Origin: Paraglaciecola sp. 20A4
GTDB taxonomy: Bacteria > Pseudomonadota > Gammaproteobacteria > Enterobacterales > Alteromonadaceae
Reading direction: 5' to 3'
Length of the DNA: 64,000 bases
Assembly (NCBI RefSeq): GCF_011378905.1
Contig: NZ_WTPY01000005.1
Span: 1 to 64,000 of the forward strand
A program made the translations under genes and the position numbers. Numbering within the stretch: the stretch's first letter is position 1; each line of letters begins with the position of its first letter. The notes under the pieces are model-generated. The model was not told the origin of the DNA. It did no database searches and saw only the letters and a list, made by a program, of their open reading frames with translations. This document shows, piece after piece, positions 1 through 13,289 of the stretch.

Positions 1-171
<171 letters not shown>

Positions 172-222
172 CTAAGTTAAAAACCCGGCCCTACTAATGT
201 AGAAAACCGGACCAGACCTTTA

Positions 223-2328
223 TTAAGATTGACGAGCGTCAATAATGGCTTTCGCAACATTATTAGGCGCTTCTGAATAATTAAAAAATTCCATTGAATA
301 TGATGCTCTTCCTTGCGTAGCTGAACGCAAGTCAGTAGCGTATCCAAACATTTCAGATAGCGGTACTTTAGCAAGAACAATCTTGATACCAGCGACACCA
401 TCTTCCATACCTTCGATTACACCACGTCGGCGATTTAAATCACCAACAACATCACCCATCCAGTCTTCTGGGGTGGTAACTTCAACTTTCATTGTGGGTT
501 CAAGCAATACAGGTTTTGCCTCAGCAGCGCCCTTTCTAAAACCCATTGACCCAGCGATTTTAAACGCCATTTCAGAAGAGTCAACATCATGATATGAACC
601 ATCGAATAAGGTAACTTTTACATCAAGCACCGGATAACCCGCGAGCACACCATTTTGCATCTGTTCGTGGATACCTTTATCAACTGACGGAATGAATTCT
701 TTTGGAACCGCACCACCGACTATGTTGTTAACGAACTCGTATCCAGCCCCTTCTTCATTAGGCTCGACTGTAAGCCAAACATGACCAAACTGACCGCGGC
801 CACCTGATTGACGAACAAACTTACCTTCAACGTCGACTTTGCCACGAATGGTTTCGCGATAAGCAACTTGAGGTTTACCTACATTGCATTCAACGCTGAA
901 TTCACGTCTCATGCGATCTACAATGATATCTAGATGAAGTTCACCCATCCCAGATATAATTGTTTGTCCTGACTCTTCGTCAGTATTGACTTTAAAAGAC
1001 GGATCTTCAGCAGCTAGTTTACCTAGCGCTAATCCCATTTTTTCTTGATCAGCTTGTGAGCGAGGCTCAACAGCAATAGAAATTACGGGTTCAGGAAAAT
1101 CCATCCGTTCGAGGGTAATAATATGATTCGGATCACACAAAGTATCACCGGTAGTCACATCTTTCAGGCCTATCGCCGCGGCGATATCCCCTGCTCGAAC
1201 TTGTTTGAGTTCCTCACGGTCCTTAGCGTGCATTTGCACGATACGACCAAAACGTTCACGTTTCGCTTTAACAGGGTTATAAACGCTATCACCAGTGTTT
1301 ACCACACCCGAGTAACAACGGAAAAATGTTAAAGTACCCACGAAAGGGTCAGTTGCAATTTTAAATGCTAAAGCAGCGAAAGGTGCATCATCGTCCGCAG
1401 GACGTGTCCCTTCGGTTTCATCTTTGTCATCTAAAATGCCGGTGATTGCAGGAACATCGATAGGTGCAGGTAAGAATTCTACAACTGCATCTAAAACCGC
1501 TTGCACTCCCTTATTCTTGAAAGCTGAACCACAGGTCGCTAACACAATTTCATTATTAATTGTGCGCTGGCGGAGTGCCGATTTGATCTCTTCTTCAGTT
1601 AGCTCTTCGCCTTCTAAATACTTGTTCATCAATTCGTCGTTCGCTTCTGCAGCTGCTTCAACAAGTTCGGTACGTAACTCTTCGGCTCTGTCTTGCAAAT
1701 CAGCAGGGATCTCTTCATAGGTGAATGTCATTCCCTGATCAGCTTCGTTCCAATTAATGGCTTTCATCTTGATCAGATCAACAACACCTTTAAAGTTCTC
1801 TTCTGAACCAATATTGAGGTGAATAGGAATACATGTAGCACCGAGTCGTTTGCGAATTTGCGCAACCACTCGTTCAAAATCTGCACCGGTTCTGTCCATC
1901 TTATTGACAAATACAACCCGAGGGACATGGTATTTATCAGCTTGACGCCAGACGGTTTCTGATTGAGGTTCAACACCAGAAGAACCACAAAATACGACAA
2001 CAGCACCATCAAGGACTCGCAAAGACCGCTCAACTTCAATTGTGAAGTCAACGTGTCCCGGCGTGTCAATGATGTTTATGCGGTGTAGATCGTATTGCTT
2101 ATCCATACCTGCCCAAAAGCAGGTCGTTGCTGCCGAGGTAATGGTAATACCGCGCTCTTGTTCCTGTTCCATCCAATCCATGGTGGCAGCGCCATCATGG
2201 ACTTCACCGATTTTATGAGACAAACCAGTATAGAATAAAACACGTTCCGTCGTCGTGGTCTTACCCGCGTCAACGTGAGCGACGATACCAATATTACGGT
2301 AGCGATTGATAGGCGTTATACGAGCCAT
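223..2328 (-). CDS. fusA: elongation factor G
   Basis: The 701-residue protein is the ribosomal translocase EF-G, which moves tRNAs and mRNA after peptide bond formation using GTP. The GTPase motifs are visible: AHVDAGKT at residues 17-24, DTPGH at 88-92 and NKMD at 142-145. The length matches bacterial EF-G, and domains II to V follow without interruption. It lies 12 bases downstream of rpsG and upstream of tuf, the normal str operon order. A second EF-G (fusB type) may exist elsewhere, but this operon copy should be the housekeeping one. Confidence 0.98.
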   Translation of the reverse strand: MARITPINRYRNIGIVAHVDAGKTTTTERVLFYTGLSHKIGEVHDGAATMDWMEQEQERGITITSAATTCFWAGMDKQYDLHRINIIDTPGHVDFTIEVERSLRVLDGAVVVFCGSSGVEPQSETVWRQADKYHVPRVVFVNKMDRTGADFERVVAQIRKRLGATCIPIHLNIGSEENFKGVVDLIKMKAINWNEADQGMTFTYEEIPADLQDRAEELRTELVEAAAEANDELMNKYLEGEELTEEEIKSALRQRTINNEIVLATCGSAFKNKGVQAVLDAVVEFLPAPIDVPAITGILDDKDETEGTRPADDDAPFAALAFKIATDPFVGTLTFFRCYSGVVNTGDSVYNPVKAKRERFGRIVQMHAKDREELKQVRAGDIAAAIGLKDVTTGDTLCDPNHIITLERMDFPEPVISIAVEPRSQADQEKMGLALGKLAAEDPSFKVNTDEESGQTIISGMGELHLDIIVDRMRREFSVECNVGKPQVAYRETIRGKVDVEGKFVRQSGGRGQFGHVWLTVEPNEEGAGYEFVNNIVGGAVPKEFIPSVDKGIHEQMQNGVLAGYPVLDVKVTLFDGSYHDVDSSEMAFKIAGSMGFRKGAAEAKPVLLEPTMKVEVTTPEDWMGDVVGDLNRRRGVIEGMEDGVAGIKIVLAKVPLSEMFGYATDLRSATQGRASYSMEFFNYSEAPNNVAKAIIDARQS

Positions 2329-2340
2329 AGCTTTCTCTTA

Positions 2341-2811
2341 TTACCAGCGGTAGTGAGCGAAAGCTTTGTTGGCTTCAGCCATACGGTGAACGTCTTCACG
2401 TTTCTTAACCGCAGAACCTTTGTTTTCAGCAGCGTCGAGCATTTCAGCTGCAAGGCGTTGAGCCATTGATTTTTCACCACGTTTACGAGCAGCGTCAACT
2501 AACCAGCGCATACCTAGGGCATTACGACGAACAGGACGAACTTCTACTGGTACTTGGTACGTAGAACCACCCACACGGCGAGATTTAACTTCTACCGTAG
2601 GACGAATGTTGTCCAATGCATCTTCGAAAATTTCTAGTTGTGCTTTGCCAGCTTTTTCCGCAACAATGTCGAGTGCACCGTAAACGATCTTTTCAGCAGT
2701 CGATTTTTTGCCGTCTAACATTACGACATTCATAAATTTCGCAAGTAACTGTGATCCGAACTTAGGATCTGGTAGGATTTTGCGTTGACCTACAACTCTT
2801 CTTCTTGGCAT
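2341..2811 (-). CDS. rpsG: 30S ribosomal protein S7
   Basis: The 156-residue protein begins [20 protein letters not shown], typical of S7, which nucleates assembly of the 30S head by binding the 3' domain of 16S rRNA. It lies between rpsL (76 bases upstream) and fusA (12 bases downstream). In E. coli, S7 represses its own operon by binding the rpsL-rpsG intergenic mRNA. A 76-base spacer is present here, but I did not verify that structure. Confidence 0.98.
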   Translation of the reverse strand: MPRRRVVGQRKILPDPKFGSQLLAKFMNVVMLDGKKSTAEKIVYGALDIVAEKAGKAQLEIFEDALDNIRPTVEVKSRRVGGSTYQVPVEVRPVRRNALGMRWLVDAARKRGEKSMAQRLAAEMLDAAENKGSAVKKREDVHRMAEANKAFAHYRW

Positions 2812-2887
2812 CTTAATTCTCCGTAGAATTCAGGAATATCCCAAAACTCAATTAATACTTTAGTTTGGCCTTACTAACGGAGAACCG

Positions 2888-3262
2888 TTAAGACTTAGGC
2901 CTTTTAGCGCCGTACTTAGAACGGGCCTTTTTACGTGAACTTACGCCTGCGCAATCTAATGTACCGCGAACAGTGTGGTAACGAACACCTGGTAAATCTT
3001 TAACACGACCACCACGAATAAGAACAACACTGTGTTCTTGTAGGTTATGGCCTTCACCACCGATGTATGAAGAAACTTCAAAACCGTTGGTCAAACGAAC
3101 ACGACAAACTTTACGCAATGCAGAGTTTGGCTTCTTTGGAGTGGTGGTATATACACGAGTACATACACCACGGCGTTGTGGACAGGCCTGCAATGCCGCT
3201 ACGTTGCTCTTCGCATCGGGCTTTTGGCGTGGCTTGCGCACTAACTGGTTAACTGTTGCCAT
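2888..3262 (-). CDS. rpsL: 30S ribosomal protein S12
   Basis: The 124-residue protein is S12, which controls decoding accuracy at the A site. The loop PKKPNSA at residues 42-48 and the segment [11 protein letters not shown] are intact. The lysines at positions 43 and 88, where streptomycin-resistance changes occur in E. coli, are the wild-type residues. It is the first gene of the str operon, and its promoter should lie in the 208-base gap to rpoC. The strong hairpin in that gap terminates the upstream rpoBC transcript. Confidence 0.98.
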   Translation of the reverse strand: MATVNQLVRKPRQKPDAKSNVAALQACPQRRGVCTRVYTTTPKKPNSALRKVCRVRLTNGFEVSSYIGGEGHNLQEHSVVLIRGGRVKDLPGVRYHTVRGTLDCAGVSSRKKARSKYGAKRPKS

Positions 3263-3320
3263 TAACTAGCTCCTGGTTAAAATTACGACTGGAATACCCT
3301 TTATATAGGATATAAAACGC

Positions 3321-3365
3321 GAAAAATCCGCGACCCAATATTTGTTACCAAATTTCGGGTCGCGG
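3321..3365 (-). terminator. rho-independent terminator after rpoC
   Basis: Inverted arms CCGCGACCC (3328-3336) and GGGTCGCGG (3357-3365) form a 9-bp GC-rich stem with a 20-base loop. On the minus strand the stem is followed by ATTTTTC. This is a convincing end of the rplL/rpoBC transcript before rpsL. A second, weaker stem (CCAATA/TATTGG enclosing GGCAT/ATGCC, 3405-3434) lies between it and the rpoC stop codon and has no U-tract. Confidence 0.8.
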
Positions 3366-3471
3366 AAGTCTAATGACCAAAGTTTGACCTGTCAAGTATG
3401 AACACCAATAAAGGCATATTAATGCCGATATTGGCGTCCTCACTCGTCAAATTAACAAATGATCCTATTTC

Positions 3472-6400
3472 TTACTCGTCAGATGATGGCGTATCCATAA
3501 CTTCGGCATTTAGTGCTTCGGTTAGGGCTTGCTCAGCATCTTCAGCAGAGACAGATAATGCTTCAACTGCCTGACGTTCTGCTAATTTTCTTGCAGTACG
3601 TTTTTGGTGATACGAGAAACCGGTACCGGCGGGTATCAAACGACCTACAATAACGTTCTCTTTCAAGCCACGTAACTCATCTTCTTTACCTTGCACAGCG
3701 GCTTCAGTAAGTACTCGAGTCGTTTCTTGGAAAGATGCCGCTGAGATAAATGACTCAGTAGACAACGATGCTTTCGTGATACCCAATAACTGTGTTTCGT
3801 ACTGAGCAGGGATTTTTCCTTGCTTTTCCAATTCACGGTTAGCGATTTTCACGTTAGACACTTCAACTTGCTCACCTTCTAGGAAGTTACTGTCACCTGC
3901 GTAAGTGATCATACACTTACGAAGCATTTGACGAATAACTACTTCGATGTGCTTATCGTTAATTTTAACCCCTTGTAGGCGGTAAACTTCTTGAACTTCA
4001 TTAACGATGTAGTTAGATACAGCACTGATACCACGTAAGCGTAATATGTCATGTGGTGACTCAGCGCCATCCGCAATAACTTCGCCTTTCTCAACGTTTT
4101 CACCTTCAAATACGTTAAGTTGACGCCATTTAGGGATCATCTCTTCGTATGCATCAGCGTCCTTCGGCGTGATAACTAGGCGTTTCTTACCTTTGGTTTC
4201 TTTACCCCAACCAATGGTACCTGAGATTTCCGCAAGAATAGCCGGCTCTTTAGGTTTACGTGCTTCAAACAAATCAGCAACACGTGGTAAACCACCGGTA
4301 ATATCACGTGTCTTCGAGCTTTCCTGAGGAATACGTGCTAACACGTCACCCGGCTTAGCCTGCATACCGTCGGTTGCTTCGATTGTGGTAAAACTAGGTA
4401 AACGAATTTCTTGTAAACCGTGTTCTTCACTTTCAAGGATTAACTTAGGCTCTTTAGCATTTGCTTTAGATAAGTCATTAACAACGATACGTGTAAGACC
4501 TGTCAACTCATCCTGCTGCATCTCAGTGTTACTGTCATCGATGTCAGCATAACTAATCTTAGCTTGACGCTCAGTAACGATTGGATGCGAATGCGGGTCC
4601 CAGTTTGCGACGACTTCACCGCTTGTAACGGTACAGTTATCATCAGTGGTTAAAATGGCACCGTAAGGCACTTTATAACGCTCTTTCTCACGACCTTGAT
4701 CATCAATAATAGTGATTTCAGTTGAACGAGAAACGATAACAACTTTGTCATCTGTGTTACGGACAAACTTGGCGTTTTGCAGTTTCAACGTACCGGTGGT
4801 TTTCACTTGTACATTATTTTCTGCAGATGCTCTAGATGCCGCACCACCGATGTGGAACGTACGCATGGTAAGCTGTGTACCTGGTTCACCGATAGATTGT
4901 GCTGCAATAACACCTACCGCTTCACCGTGTCCAACCATGTGTCCACGTGCAAGATCACGACCGTAACATCTAGCACATACACCAAAGTCGTTTTCACAGG
5001 TAATAACCGAGCGAACCATGATTTGGTCTACTGAGTTAATCTCAAGCAAGTCAACCAAGGCTTCATCTAGCAGCACATTACGCTCTACTAGAATTTCATT
5101 AGAACCAGGTTTCATAACGTCTTCGGCAACTGTACGACCTAGTACTCGCTCACGAAGCGGCTCAACAACATCACCACCTTCGATTAATGGTGTCATTTTA
5201 ACACCTTCGACGGTGCCACAATCTTCGTTGTTAATAACCAAATCTTGTGCAACATCAACCAAACGACGTGTTAAGTAACCCGAGTTTGCTGTTTTCAATG
5301 CCGTATCGGCCAAACCTTTACGCGCACCGTGAGTAGAGATAAAGTACTGAAGTACGTTTAGTCCTTCACGGAAGTTAGCAGTGATAGGTGTTTCAATGAT
5401 TGAACCATCTGGTTTAGCCATCAAACCACGCATACCTGCCAACTGACGTATCTGTGCGGCACTACCACGAGCACCAGAATCGGCCATCATAAATACTGAG
5501 TTAAATGATGCTTGTTCTTCCATTTCGCCGTCACGATTTTTAACCGTTTCAGTTGAAAGATTCTCCATCATGGCTTTAGCTACTTTTTCGTTAGCGTTTG
5601 ACCAGATATCGATAACTTTGTTGTAACGCTCACCAGCAGTAACAAGACCAGACTGGAATTGTTCCTGGATTTCACGTACTTCAGCTTCAGCACCTTCAAT
5701 AATGTCTTTCTTCGCATCAGGTATAACCATGTCATCAATACCAACAGACGCACCAGCGATCATCGCGTAGTGGAAACCGGTATACATGATTTGGTCAGCT
5801 GCGATTACTGTATCTTTCAGACCTAATGTACGGTAACAAGCGTTCAATAAGCGAGAAATCATTTTCTTGCCCATAGCTTGGTTAATTAACTCAAAAGGTA
5901 AACCTTTTGGTAATGCCAAGTACAGAAGAGCACGACCGACAGTGGTATCTGTCAGGGTTGTTTTCTCTGTCTTAGTACCATCTTCGGCAACTTCGTATTC
6001 AGTCATACGTACTTTAACGCGCGCATGTAACTCTGCATGACCCGTACGGTAAGCTTTTTCAGCTTCGTCAGGGTTCATGAACATCATACCTTCACCTAAA
6101 CCATTAACACGGTCACGTGTCATATAGTACAAGCCCATTACAACATCCTGTGAAGGAACGATAATTGGCTCACCATTGGCGGGTGATAAAATGTTGTTCG
6201 TTGACATCATTAGCGCACGAGATTCTAGCTGTGCTTCTATCGTCAACGGAATGTGAACAGCCATTTGGTCACCATCGAAGTCGGCGTTGTAAGCCGCACA
6301 TACTAATGGGTGCAATTGGATTGCCTTACCTTCGATTAGGGTGGGTTCAAATGCTTGAATCCCCAAACGGTGAAGTGTAGGCGCACGGTTAAGTAATACA

Positions 6401-7659
6401 GGGTGTTCACGAATAACTTCGTCAAGCACATCCCATACTTCCGGATCTTCACGTTCAACTAATTTTTTAGCTGCTTTAATCGTAGTAGCTAAACCACGTC
6501 CTTCTAATTTTCCATAGATGAACGGTTTAAATAACTCAAGTGCCATCTTCTTAGGAAGACCACACTGATGTAAACGTAAGGTAGGACCAACGGTGATAAC
6601 CGAACGACCAGAGTAATCTACACGTTTACCCAATAAGTTTTGACGGAAACGACCTTGCTTACCTTTGATCATATCAGCCAAAGATTTAAGAGGACGTTTA
6701 TTGGAACCCGTAATAGCGCGACCACGACGACCGTTATCTAAAAGCGCATCTACCGCTTCTTGTAACATACGTTTTTCGTTACGCACGATAATATCGGGCG
6801 CAGCAAGGTCTAGTAGACGCTTCAAACGGTTGTTACGGTTAATAACACGACGATATAAATCGTTTAGATCTGAGGTAGCAAAACGGCCACCATCAAGCGG
6901 TACCAATGGACGCAAGTCTGGTGGTAACACTGGAAGTACAGTCAAAATCATCCATTCTGGCTTGTTGCCAGACAGTTGGAAAGACTCGAGTAACTTCAAG
7001 CGCTTAGTGATTTTCTTACGACGAGTTTCAGAATTAATACTTGGCAATTCTTCGCGCATCGCAACAACATCAGCATCAACGTCTAACGCTTTGAGCAATT
7101 CGTAAACTGCTTCTGCGCCCATCTTAGCTTCAAACTCATCACCATGTTCTTCAAGTGCATCCAAATATTCTTCTTCTGAAAGAAGTTGGCTACGCTCGAG
7201 TGTTGTCATGCCAGGCTCAGCAACAACGTACGATTCAAAGTAAAGCACACGTTCAATATCACGAAGTGTCATATCAAGCATCAAACCGATACGTGATGGT
7301 AATGATTTAAGGAACCAAATATGTGCAACTGGACTTGCCAATTCAATGTGGCCCATACGCTCACGGCGTACTTTGGTTAAGGTTACTTCAACGCCACATT
7401 TTTCACATATAACGCCACGGTGCTTAAGGCGTTTATATTTGCCACATAAACACTCGTAGTCTTTAACCGGTCCAAAAATACGCGCACAAAACAAGCCATC
7501 ACGCTCAGGCTTGAAAGTACGGTAGTTAATGGTTTCTGGCTTCTTAACCTCACCAAAAGACCATGAACGGATCATGTCAGGTGACGCAAGTCCGATTCGA
7601 ATGTTATCGAATTCTTCGGTCTTGTGTTGTTGCTTAAGAAACTTTAATAAGTCTTTCAC
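3472..7659 (-). CDS. rpoC: DNA-directed RNA polymerase subunit beta'
   Basis: The 1395-residue protein is the catalytic beta' subunit of RNA polymerase, close to the usual gammaproteobacterial length. The N-terminal zinc finger has cysteines at residues 70, 72, 85 and 88. The Mg-binding active-site motif NADFDGD is intact, and a second CxxxxxCxxC-type zinc cluster occurs in the segment [13 protein letters not shown]. It lies 89 bases downstream of rpoB, and the two are certainly co-transcribed. No truncation or insertion is apparent. Confidence 0.99.
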   Translation of the reverse strand: MKDLLKFLKQQHKTEEFDNIRIGLASPDMIRSWSFGEVKKPETINYRTFKPERDGLFCARIFGPVKDYECLCGKYKRLKHRGVICEKCGVEVTLTKVRRERMGHIELASPVAHIWFLKSLPSRIGLMLDMTLRDIERVLYFESYVVAEPGMTTLERSQLLSEEEYLDALEEHGDEFEAKMGAEAVYELLKALDVDADVVAMREELPSINSETRRKKITKRLKLLESFQLSGNKPEWMILTVLPVLPPDLRPLVPLDGGRFATSDLNDLYRRVINRNNRLKRLLDLAAPDIIVRNEKRMLQEAVDALLDNGRRGRAITGSNKRPLKSLADMIKGKQGRFRQNLLGKRVDYSGRSVITVGPTLRLHQCGLPKKMALELFKPFIYGKLEGRGLATTIKAAKKLVEREDPEVWDVLDEVIREHPVLLNRAPTLHRLGIQAFEPTLIEGKAIQLHPLVCAAYNADFDGDQMAVHIPLTIEAQLESRALMMSTNNILSPANGEPIIVPSQDVVMGLYYMTRDRVNGLGEGMMFMNPDEAEKAYRTGHAELHARVKVRMTEYEVAEDGTKTEKTTLTDTTVGRALLYLALPKGLPFELINQAMGKKMISRLLNACYRTLGLKDTVIAADQIMYTGFHYAMIAGASVGIDDMVIPDAKKDIIEGAEAEVREIQEQFQSGLVTAGERYNKVIDIWSNANEKVAKAMMENLSTETVKNRDGEMEEQASFNSVFMMADSGARGSAAQIRQLAGMRGLMAKPDGSIIETPITANFREGLNVLQYFISTHGARKGLADTALKTANSGYLTRRLVDVAQDLVINNEDCGTVEGVKMTPLIEGGDVVEPLRERVLGRTVAEDVMKPGSNEILVERNVLLDEALVDLLEINSVDQIMVRSVITCENDFGVCARCYGRDLARGHMVGHGEAVGVIAAQSIGEPGTQLTMRTFHIGGAASRASAENNVQVKTTGTLKLQNAKFVRNTDDKVVIVSRSTEITIIDDQGREKERYKVPYGAILTTDDNCTVTSGEVVANWDPHSHPIVTERQAKISYADIDDSNTEMQQDELTGLTRIVVNDLSKANAKEPKLILESEEHGLQEIRLPSFTTIEATDGMQAKPGDVLARIPQESSKTRDITGGLPRVADLFEARKPKEPAILAEISGTIGWGKETKGKKRLVITPKDADAYEEMIPKWRQLNVFEGENVEKGEVIADGAESPHDILRLRGISAVSNYIVNEVQEVYRLQGVKINDKHIEVVIRQMLRKCMITYAGDSNFLEGEQVEVSNVKIANRELEKQGKIPAQYETQLLGITKASLSTESFISAASFQETTRVLTEAAVQGKEDELRGLKENVIVGRLIPAGTGFSYHQKRTARKLAERQAVEALSVSAEDAEQALTEALNAEVMDTPSSDE

Positions 7660-7748
7660 ATTACTCTCCCAGCGGAGTCAGTTGAAAAAGCCCGGTGAAT
7701 GCAGTGCATCCCCCGGACTATCCTGTCGTTAAGCTCTGCAGACGCGGC

Positions 7749-10700
7749 TTATTGCTCTTCCAGCTCGATGTTGATACCCAGTGAGCGAATTTCTTTCAAC
7801 AATACGTTGAAAGATTCAGGCATACCAGGATCCATGCGGTGATCACCGTCTACGATGTTTTTATACATCTTAGTACGACCATTCACATCATCAGATTTAA
7901 CTGTCAGCATCTCTTGCAAGGTATAAGCAGCACCGTAAGCTTCAAGTGCCCACACTTCCATCTCTCCGAAGCGTTGACCACCGAATTGAGCTTTACCACC
8001 CAACGGTTGCTGTGTAACCAAGCTGTACGAGCCAGTTGAGCGAGCATGCATTTTGTCATCAACCAAGTGGTTAAGTTTCAACATATACATGTAGCCAACT
8101 GTTACTGGGCGTTCAAATGCGCGACCAGTACGACCGTCAAACAAGGTGATTTGTCCGCTTTCCGGAATATCAGCAAGCGTAAGCATGTGTTTGATTTCTG
8201 CTTCAGTAGCACCATCAAATACCGGTGTTGCCATAGGCACACCTTTGCGTAAGTTGTCTGCTAAACGGTTGATTTCATCATCAGTAAAGTTATCAAGATC
8301 CACGACTTGGCGAGACTTACCAGCACCGTACACTTCTTTAAGGAAGCCACGTAACTTAGTCATCTCTTCATGCTCTTTGAGCATGCGATCGATTTTCACA
8401 CCGATTCCGTGAGCTGCCATACCTAAGTGAGTTTCTAAGATTTGACCGATGTTCATACGTGACGGAACACCTAACGGGTTCAATACGATATCGACCGGCG
8501 TACCGTCAGAATCGTAAGGCATGTCTTCAACTGGTTTAATAGTTGAAATAACACCTTTGTTTCCGTGACGACCAGCCATCTTATCACCAGGTTGAATCTG
8601 ACGTTTAACAGCCAAATAAACCTTAACAATCTTAAGAACGCCTGGTTGAAGATCATCACCTTGGGTAATCTTGCGACGTTTGATTTCAAATTTCTTATCG
8701 AAATCAGCTTTGATTTCAATAAATTGATCCGCAATCTGCTCAAGCTCTCCTTGAGAATCGTCGTTAGACAAGGTTAGGTCGAACCATTTTTCACGTTGAG
8801 CAGACTCTAAACGAGACTCTTCAATACCATCTTTAAGCAACAAGTTTTTCGCACGAGCAAATATGCCGTCAGCAAGAATATTGAATTCATCTGACAAATC
8901 TTTCTTCACTTGACGTAGTTGCATGCCTTCAATTTCAAGTGCACGCTTATCTTTTTCTACGCCGTCACGAGTGAATACTTGTACGTCAATAACGGTACCG
9001 CGAACGCTGTTAGGCACACGCAATGAAGTATCTTTAACGTCAGAAGCTTTCTCACCGAAAATAGCGCGTAAAAGTTTCTCTTCTGGCGTGAGTTGCGTTT
9101 CACCTTTTGGTGTCACTTTACCCACTAAGATATCGCCGCCTTTAACTTCAGCACCGATGTAAACTACGCCTGATTCATCTAATTTACCTAACGCAGATTC
9201 ACCTACATTTGGAATATCAGAACTGATTTCTTCTGGCCCAAGCTTGGTGTCACGCGCAACACAACTCAATTCTTGAATATGAATTGTAGTGAAGCGGTCT
9301 TCCATAGCTACACGCTCTGAAATCAAGATAGAATCTTCGAAGTTGTAACCATTCCAAGGCATAAATGCGATACGCATATTTTGCCCTAATGCTAATTCAC
9401 CTAAATCCGTAGACGGACCATCAGCTAGCACATCACCCGCAACAATTGGCTCACCAACATTACAAGTAGGACGCTGGTTGATACAGGTGTTTTGGTTAGA
9501 ACGGGTATATTTTGTTAAGTTGTAGATATCGATGCCTGCTTCGCCGGCAACGGTTTCTTCTTCATTAACTTTTATAACGATACGGCTGGCATCTACGTAG
9601 TCAACATTACCACCACGTTTAGCAACAACTGTAACACCCGAATCTACTGCTACGATTTTTTCCATACCAGTACCTACCAACGGCTTCTCAGCGCGTAAAG
9701 TAGGAACAGCTTGACGTTGCATGTTCGCACCCATTAAGGCTCGGTTAGCATCATCGTGTTCTAAGAACGGGATGATACTGGCAGCAACAGAAACGATTTG
9801 CTGAGGAGATACATCCATGTAGGTGATCTCTGAGCTTTCTTTTAATGTTGTTTCACCGCGGTGACGACAAGGGATCAAGTCATCCGCAAGACGACCATTC
9901 TCATCCAACACGACGTTAGCCTGTGCGATTGAGAATTGACCTTCTTCGATTGCTGATAAGTAATCGATTTCGTCAGTCACAACACCATCTACTATCTTAC
10001 GATACGGTGTTTCAAGGAAACCAAAATCATTGGTACGGGCATAGCTCGCCAATGAATTGATCAAACCGATGTTCGGTCCCTCAGGTGTTTCAATTGGACA
10101 TACTCGACCGTAGTGAGTCGGGTGTACATCTCGTACTTCAAAGCCTGCACGTTCACGTGTTAGACCACCCGGGCCTAAGGCTGAAATACGACGTTTATGG
10201 GTTACTTCAGACAACGGGTTGTTCTGATCCATAAACTGCGATAACTGGCTTGAGCCGAAGAACTCTTTTACCGCTGCCGAAATAGGCTTAGCGTTAATAA
10301 GATCTTGTGGCATAACCGCATCTAAATCGCCTAGGCTCAAACGTTCCTTAACGGCACGTTCAACGCGAACTAGACCAACACGGAATTGGTTTTCAGCCAT
10401 CTCGCCAACAGAACGAATACGTCTGTTACCCAAGTGATCGATATCATCAACGTCGTCTTTACCGTCACGAATCGTGATCAGTTGCTTCATTACATCGACT
10501 ATATCGTCTTTATCTAACGTACCTGAACCAATTGAAGACTCACGACCTAAACGACGGTTGAACTTCATACGACCAACAGAGGAAAGGTCATAACGGTCTT
10601 CAGAGAAGAACAAGTTATTGAACAGTGTTTCTGCGGCGTCTTTAGTCGGTGGCTCACCAGGACGCATCATACGATAGATTTCAACTAACGCTTCTAAGCG

Positions 10701-11777
10701 GTTTGTTGAGCTATCAATACGCAAGGTGTCAGAAATATAAGCACCGTGATCAAGTTCGTTAATATATAAAGTTTCAAAACTCTTATATCCGGCTTCTGTA
10801 AGCGCTAAAATATTTTCAAGAGTCAACAGGTCGTTCGCAGCAACAACTAGCTCACCAGTTTCTTTATCCACATAATCACACGCGAATACACGGCCAACTA
10901 AATACTCTGCAGGAACTTCTAGCTCAACGATATTAGCTTTTTCAAGTGCTCGAGTATGACGAGCTGAAATACGACGGCCTGATTCTACAAGCACGTTTCC
11001 TTCCAAGTCTAAGATATCAAATTGTGCTGTTTCACCACGTAGGCGATCAGGCACGATATCAGACATGAAACGATTACCATCGACACGGACTTGGTTCTTC
11101 TCAAAGAACAAACCAAGAATCTCTTCGGTAGGTATTTCTAATGCACGTAGCATGATAGTCGCGGGTAATTTACGACGTCTATCGATACGAACATAAAGGT
11201 TATCTTTAGGGTCAAATTCAAAGTCTAACCACGAACCACGGTAAGGAATAACGCGCGCGTTATATAACACTTTACCTGATGAGTGAGTTTTACCTTTATC
11301 GTGATCAAAGAATACGCCTGGCGAACGGTGTAACTGAGATACGATAACTCGCTCAGTACCGTTGATGACGAAAGTTCCATTATCAGTCATGAGCGGAATT
11401 TCGCCCATATAAACTTCTTGCTCTTTGATGTCTTTAACTGTGCCTGGTGCTGCTTCACGATCGAACAACACTAAACGCAATTTAACACGCAAAGGTGCTG
11501 AAAAGGTTACACCACGAATTTGACATTCTTTCACATCAAATACGGGTTCACCTAAACGGTAACTTACGTACTGTAATTCTGCGTTACCAGAGTAACTTTT
11601 TATTGGGAAAACTGATCTAAATGCTGCTTCCAGTCCATGCTGACCATCGACGTCAAGGTCAATAAACTTTTTAAAAGAATCAAGCTGGATTGAAAGTAGA
11701 TACGGTATTTCCAATACCTGTGGGCGTTTGCCAAAATCCTTACGGATACGTTTCTTTTCGCTATAAGAGTAAACCAT
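7749..11777 (-). CDS. rpoB: DNA-directed RNA polymerase subunit beta
   Basis: The 1342-residue protein is the beta subunit of RNA polymerase, the same length as in E. coli. The rifampicin-binding cluster ([19 protein letters not shown] through [14 protein letters not shown]) has the residues of a drug-sensitive enzyme. It is separated from rplL by 278 bases that contain an attenuator-like hairpin, as in other gammaproteobacteria, where partial readthrough sets the ratio of polymerase to L12. It is followed by rpoC. Confidence 0.99.
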   Translation of the reverse strand: MVYSYSEKKRIRKDFGKRPQVLEIPYLLSIQLDSFKKFIDLDVDGQHGLEAAFRSVFPIKSYSGNAELQYVSYRLGEPVFDVKECQIRGVTFSAPLRVKLRLVLFDREAAPGTVKDIKEQEVYMGEIPLMTDNGTFVINGTERVIVSQLHRSPGVFFDHDKGKTHSSGKVLYNARVIPYRGSWLDFEFDPKDNLYVRIDRRRKLPATIMLRALEIPTEEILGLFFEKNQVRVDGNRFMSDIVPDRLRGETAQFDILDLEGNVLVESGRRISARHTRALEKANIVELEVPAEYLVGRVFACDYVDKETGELVVAANDLLTLENILALTEAGYKSFETLYINELDHGAYISDTLRIDSSTNRLEALVEIYRMMRPGEPPTKDAAETLFNNLFFSEDRYDLSSVGRMKFNRRLGRESSIGSGTLDKDDIVDVMKQLITIRDGKDDVDDIDHLGNRRIRSVGEMAENQFRVGLVRVERAVKERLSLGDLDAVMPQDLINAKPISAAVKEFFGSSQLSQFMDQNNPLSEVTHKRRISALGPGGLTRERAGFEVRDVHPTHYGRVCPIETPEGPNIGLINSLASYARTNDFGFLETPYRKIVDGVVTDEIDYLSAIEEGQFSIAQANVVLDENGRLADDLIPCRHRGETTLKESSEITYMDVSPQQIVSVAASIIPFLEHDDANRALMGANMQRQAVPTLRAEKPLVGTGMEKIVAVDSGVTVVAKRGGNVDYVDASRIVIKVNEEETVAGEAGIDIYNLTKYTRSNQNTCINQRPTCNVGEPIVAGDVLADGPSTDLGELALGQNMRIAFMPWNGYNFEDSILISERVAMEDRFTTIHIQELSCVARDTKLGPEEISSDIPNVGESALGKLDESGVVYIGAEVKGGDILVGKVTPKGETQLTPEEKLLRAIFGEKASDVKDTSLRVPNSVRGTVIDVQVFTRDGVEKDKRALEIEGMQLRQVKKDLSDEFNILADGIFARAKNLLLKDGIEESRLESAQREKWFDLTLSNDDSQGELEQIADQFIEIKADFDKKFEIKRRKITQGDDLQPGVLKIVKVYLAVKRQIQPGDKMAGRHGNKGVISTIKPVEDMPYDSDGTPVDIVLNPLGVPSRMNIGQILETHLGMAAHGIGVKIDRMLKEHEEMTKLRGFLKEVYGAGKSRQVVDLDNFTDDEINRLADNLRKGVPMATPVFDGATEAEIKHMLTLADIPESGQITLFDGRTGRAFERPVTVGYMYMLKLNHLVDDKMHARSTGSYSLVTQQPLGGKAQFGGQRFGEMEVWALEAYGAAYTLQEMLTVKSDDVNGRTKMYKNIVDGDHRMDPGMPESFNVLLKEIRSLGINIELEEQ

Positions 11778-11984
11778 GGGTTCCTCAGCCTGCCGATTTT
11801 TGACCCAACTTGCTAAATAGATTTTCTATGAAGCAAACTTCCAGCACCCTTTATTTTACACTTTAACCGTTTACCAAAGTCATTAAGAGGCTTACTTAAC
11901 TTATTGGTTTTATTTAGGTTTAAATGCAATTTGCGCTAACAGATAGAATAAATTTTAAAGGATGAAAATACTTTATTCTACAGC

Positions 11985-12018
11985 GCAAAAAGGCTGGTGA
12001 TTAAAAAATCACCAGCCT
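11985..12018 (-). terminator. attenuator/terminator between rplL and rpoB
   Basis: Arms AGGCTGGTGATT (11991-12002) and AATCACCAGCCT (12007-12018) pair perfectly over 12 bp around a 4-base loop. On the minus strand a run of U follows at 11987-11990. Its place 38 bases after the rplL stop codon matches the partial terminator known between rplL and rpoB in E. coli. Since rpoB has no other obvious strong start signal, it probably attenuates rather than fully stops transcription. Confidence 0.85.
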
Positions 12019-12055
12019 AAGCCATTTTCAGGCTAATAACCTGTCGTTAGACAGA

Positions 12056-12427
12056 TTACTTAAGCTCAACTTCAGCGCCAGCTTCTTCAAGCGTCTTCTT
12101 AAGTTCTTCAGCTTCTGCTTTCGCAACACCTTCTTTAATAGCTTTAGGTGCAGACTCAACTACTTCTTTAGCTTCTTTCAAGCCAAGACCAGTTGCGCTA
12201 CGAACAGCTTTAATTACTGCAACTTTGTTACCACCGAAAGATGTTAAAACAACATCGAATTCAGTTTGTTCAGCAGCAGCTTCGCCAGCAGCAGCAGGAG
12301 CAGCAGCAGCAACAGCAGCAGTAGCTGTTACACCGAATTTCTCTTCTGCAGCTTCGATAAGCTCAACAAGGTCCATTACTGGCATTTCAGCAATCGCGTT
12401 TAAAATATCTTCTTTGGTTAGAGCCAT
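12056..12427 (-). CDS. rplL: 50S ribosomal protein L7/L12
   Basis: The 123-residue acidic protein forms the L12 stalk dimers that recruit translation GTPases. It has the N-terminal dimerisation helix, an alanine-rich hinge (about residues 35-52) and the C-terminal globular domain with the segment [20 protein letters not shown]. It lies 55 bases downstream of rplJ, its assembly partner. Confidence 0.98.
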   Translation of the reverse strand: MALTKEDILNAIAEMPVMDLVELIEAAEEKFGVTATAAVAAAAPAAAGEAAAEQTEFDVVLTSFGGNKVAVIKAVRSATGLGLKEAKEVVESAPKAIKEGVAKAEAEELKKTLEEAGAEVELK

Positions 12428-12482
12428 TTCTCTAAACTCCTGGGTTTAATGATTAAAAATTTAAAATGTACAAAGAACCAAA

Positions 12483-13001
12483 TTATTTGGTTTCTTTGAT
12501 CGCTGCCAATACACGCACAAACTTGCTTGGAATTTCGTTAATAGTTTGAACAAATTTCCCAACAGGTGCTTTAAAGGTTGCAAGCAATCTTGCAAGCGCT
12601 TCGTCGCGGGTCGGCAAGGATGCCACTGCGTCCAATTTATCAGGACCCAATAGACCACTACCAATAGAAAGGGCAGTAACGTTTAACTTGGCATTCGTTT
12701 TAGCGAAGTCTTTAAAAAGACGCGCTGCACCACCAGGTGCTTCAATCGAAAATCCGTAAATTAACGGACCAGTTAAGGCACTTTCCAAATCAGAAAACTT
12801 AGTGTCGGCTAATGCACGTTTAGCTAAGGTATTTCTAACAACTTTTAGATATACGCCTTGCTCACGAGCTTTAACACGAAGTTCAGTTAGTTCTGATACT
12901 TCCATACCACGGTATTCAGCAACGGCAACGGATAGAGCTTGAGATGCAATATCGCTAACTTCCGCGACGATCTCTTTCTTTGCTGCTAAGCCTAGTGCCA
13001 C
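12483..13001 (-). CDS. rplJ: 50S ribosomal protein L10
   Basis: L10 anchors L12 dimers to 23S rRNA and represses its own operon. I place the start at the GTG at 12999-13001, giving 172 residues that begin (V)[18 protein letters not shown] at 13008-13010 gives three more residues, but it abuts the Shine-Dalgarno sequence AAGAAGG and is too close to be used. From that site the internal GTG has normal spacing of about 6-7 bases. The family's usual start (MALxL) also fits the internal codon. An L10 leader lies upstream. Confidence 0.95.
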   Translation of the reverse strand: MALGLAAKKEIVAEVSDIASQALSVAVAEYRGMEVSELTELRVKAREQGVYLKVVRNTLAKRALADTKFSDLESALTGPLIYGFSIEAPGGAARLFKDFAKTNAKLNVTALSIGSGLLGPDKLDAVASLPTRDEALARLLATFKAPVGKFVQTINEIPSKFVRVLAAIKETK

Positions 13002-13149
13002 TGTGTTCACCTTCTTAAAGTCTGAAAGACATATTACTTATAATGCCGTTCAGGATTCACAGATTGATAAAACGCCCATTATTGGTTAATCCAAAATGAA
13101 TATTTTACCGCTCTACGGTGTTCGTTAATCCCAGAGAGTCTGAGTCGAA

Positions 13150-13258
13150 ATCACCGTCTGCGCAGGCTTTTGTTTTAAGTAAAACATTTAAGATTTTTCA
13201 ATCTATATGTAACTGCTCTCTTACTTCAGTTACTGTTTTACGCCTGCGGTCTTGGACG
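13150..13258 (-). promoter_or_regulatory. L10 leader (ribosomal protein autoregulatory mRNA structure)
   Basis: On the minus strand CCAAGACCGCAGGC (about 13242-13255) pairs with GCCTGCGCAGACGG (about 13154-13167). The GA-rich interruptions resemble the kink-turn where L10(L12)4 binds in E. coli. Inside lies a second perfect stem, GTAACTG/CAGTTAC (13209-13215 and 13227-13233). The position, roughly 150-260 bases upstream of rplJ, fits the known leader. Binding of the L10-L12 complex should reduce rplJL translation. The match was made by eye from memory of the family. Confidence 0.85.
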
Positions 13259-13289
13259 GGAGTCATGTGTTAGTAAAAACAATGACTCC
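13259..13289. repeat. 8-bp inverted repeat upstream of the L10 leader
   Basis: Arms GGAGTCAT (13259-13266) and ATGACTCC (13282-13289) are perfect inverted repeats with a 15-base A/T-rich loop. On the minus strand it lies between the rplA stop and the L10 leader. No U-tract follows, so it is not a standard terminator. It may be an mRNA processing site or part of the extended leader fold. The rest of the rplA-rplJ gap (13002-13367) also has a short stem CCTTAG/CTAAGG at about 13345-13361. I see no gene in it. Confidence 0.5.

Noticed and set aside
4712-5278. Several plus-strand open frames of 84-86 codons opposite rpoC
   Set aside because: They are antisense shadows of a highly conserved gene, have no ribosome sites and encode no recognisable protein.
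12225-12449. Open frame opposite rplL rich in Ala and Ser
   Set aside because: It comes from the GCA/GCT-rich hinge of L7/L12 read backwards, not from a gene.
13008-13010. GTG as the start of rplJ
   Set aside because: It directly abuts the Shine-Dalgarno sequence. The GTG nine bases downstream has correct spacing and fits the family start.
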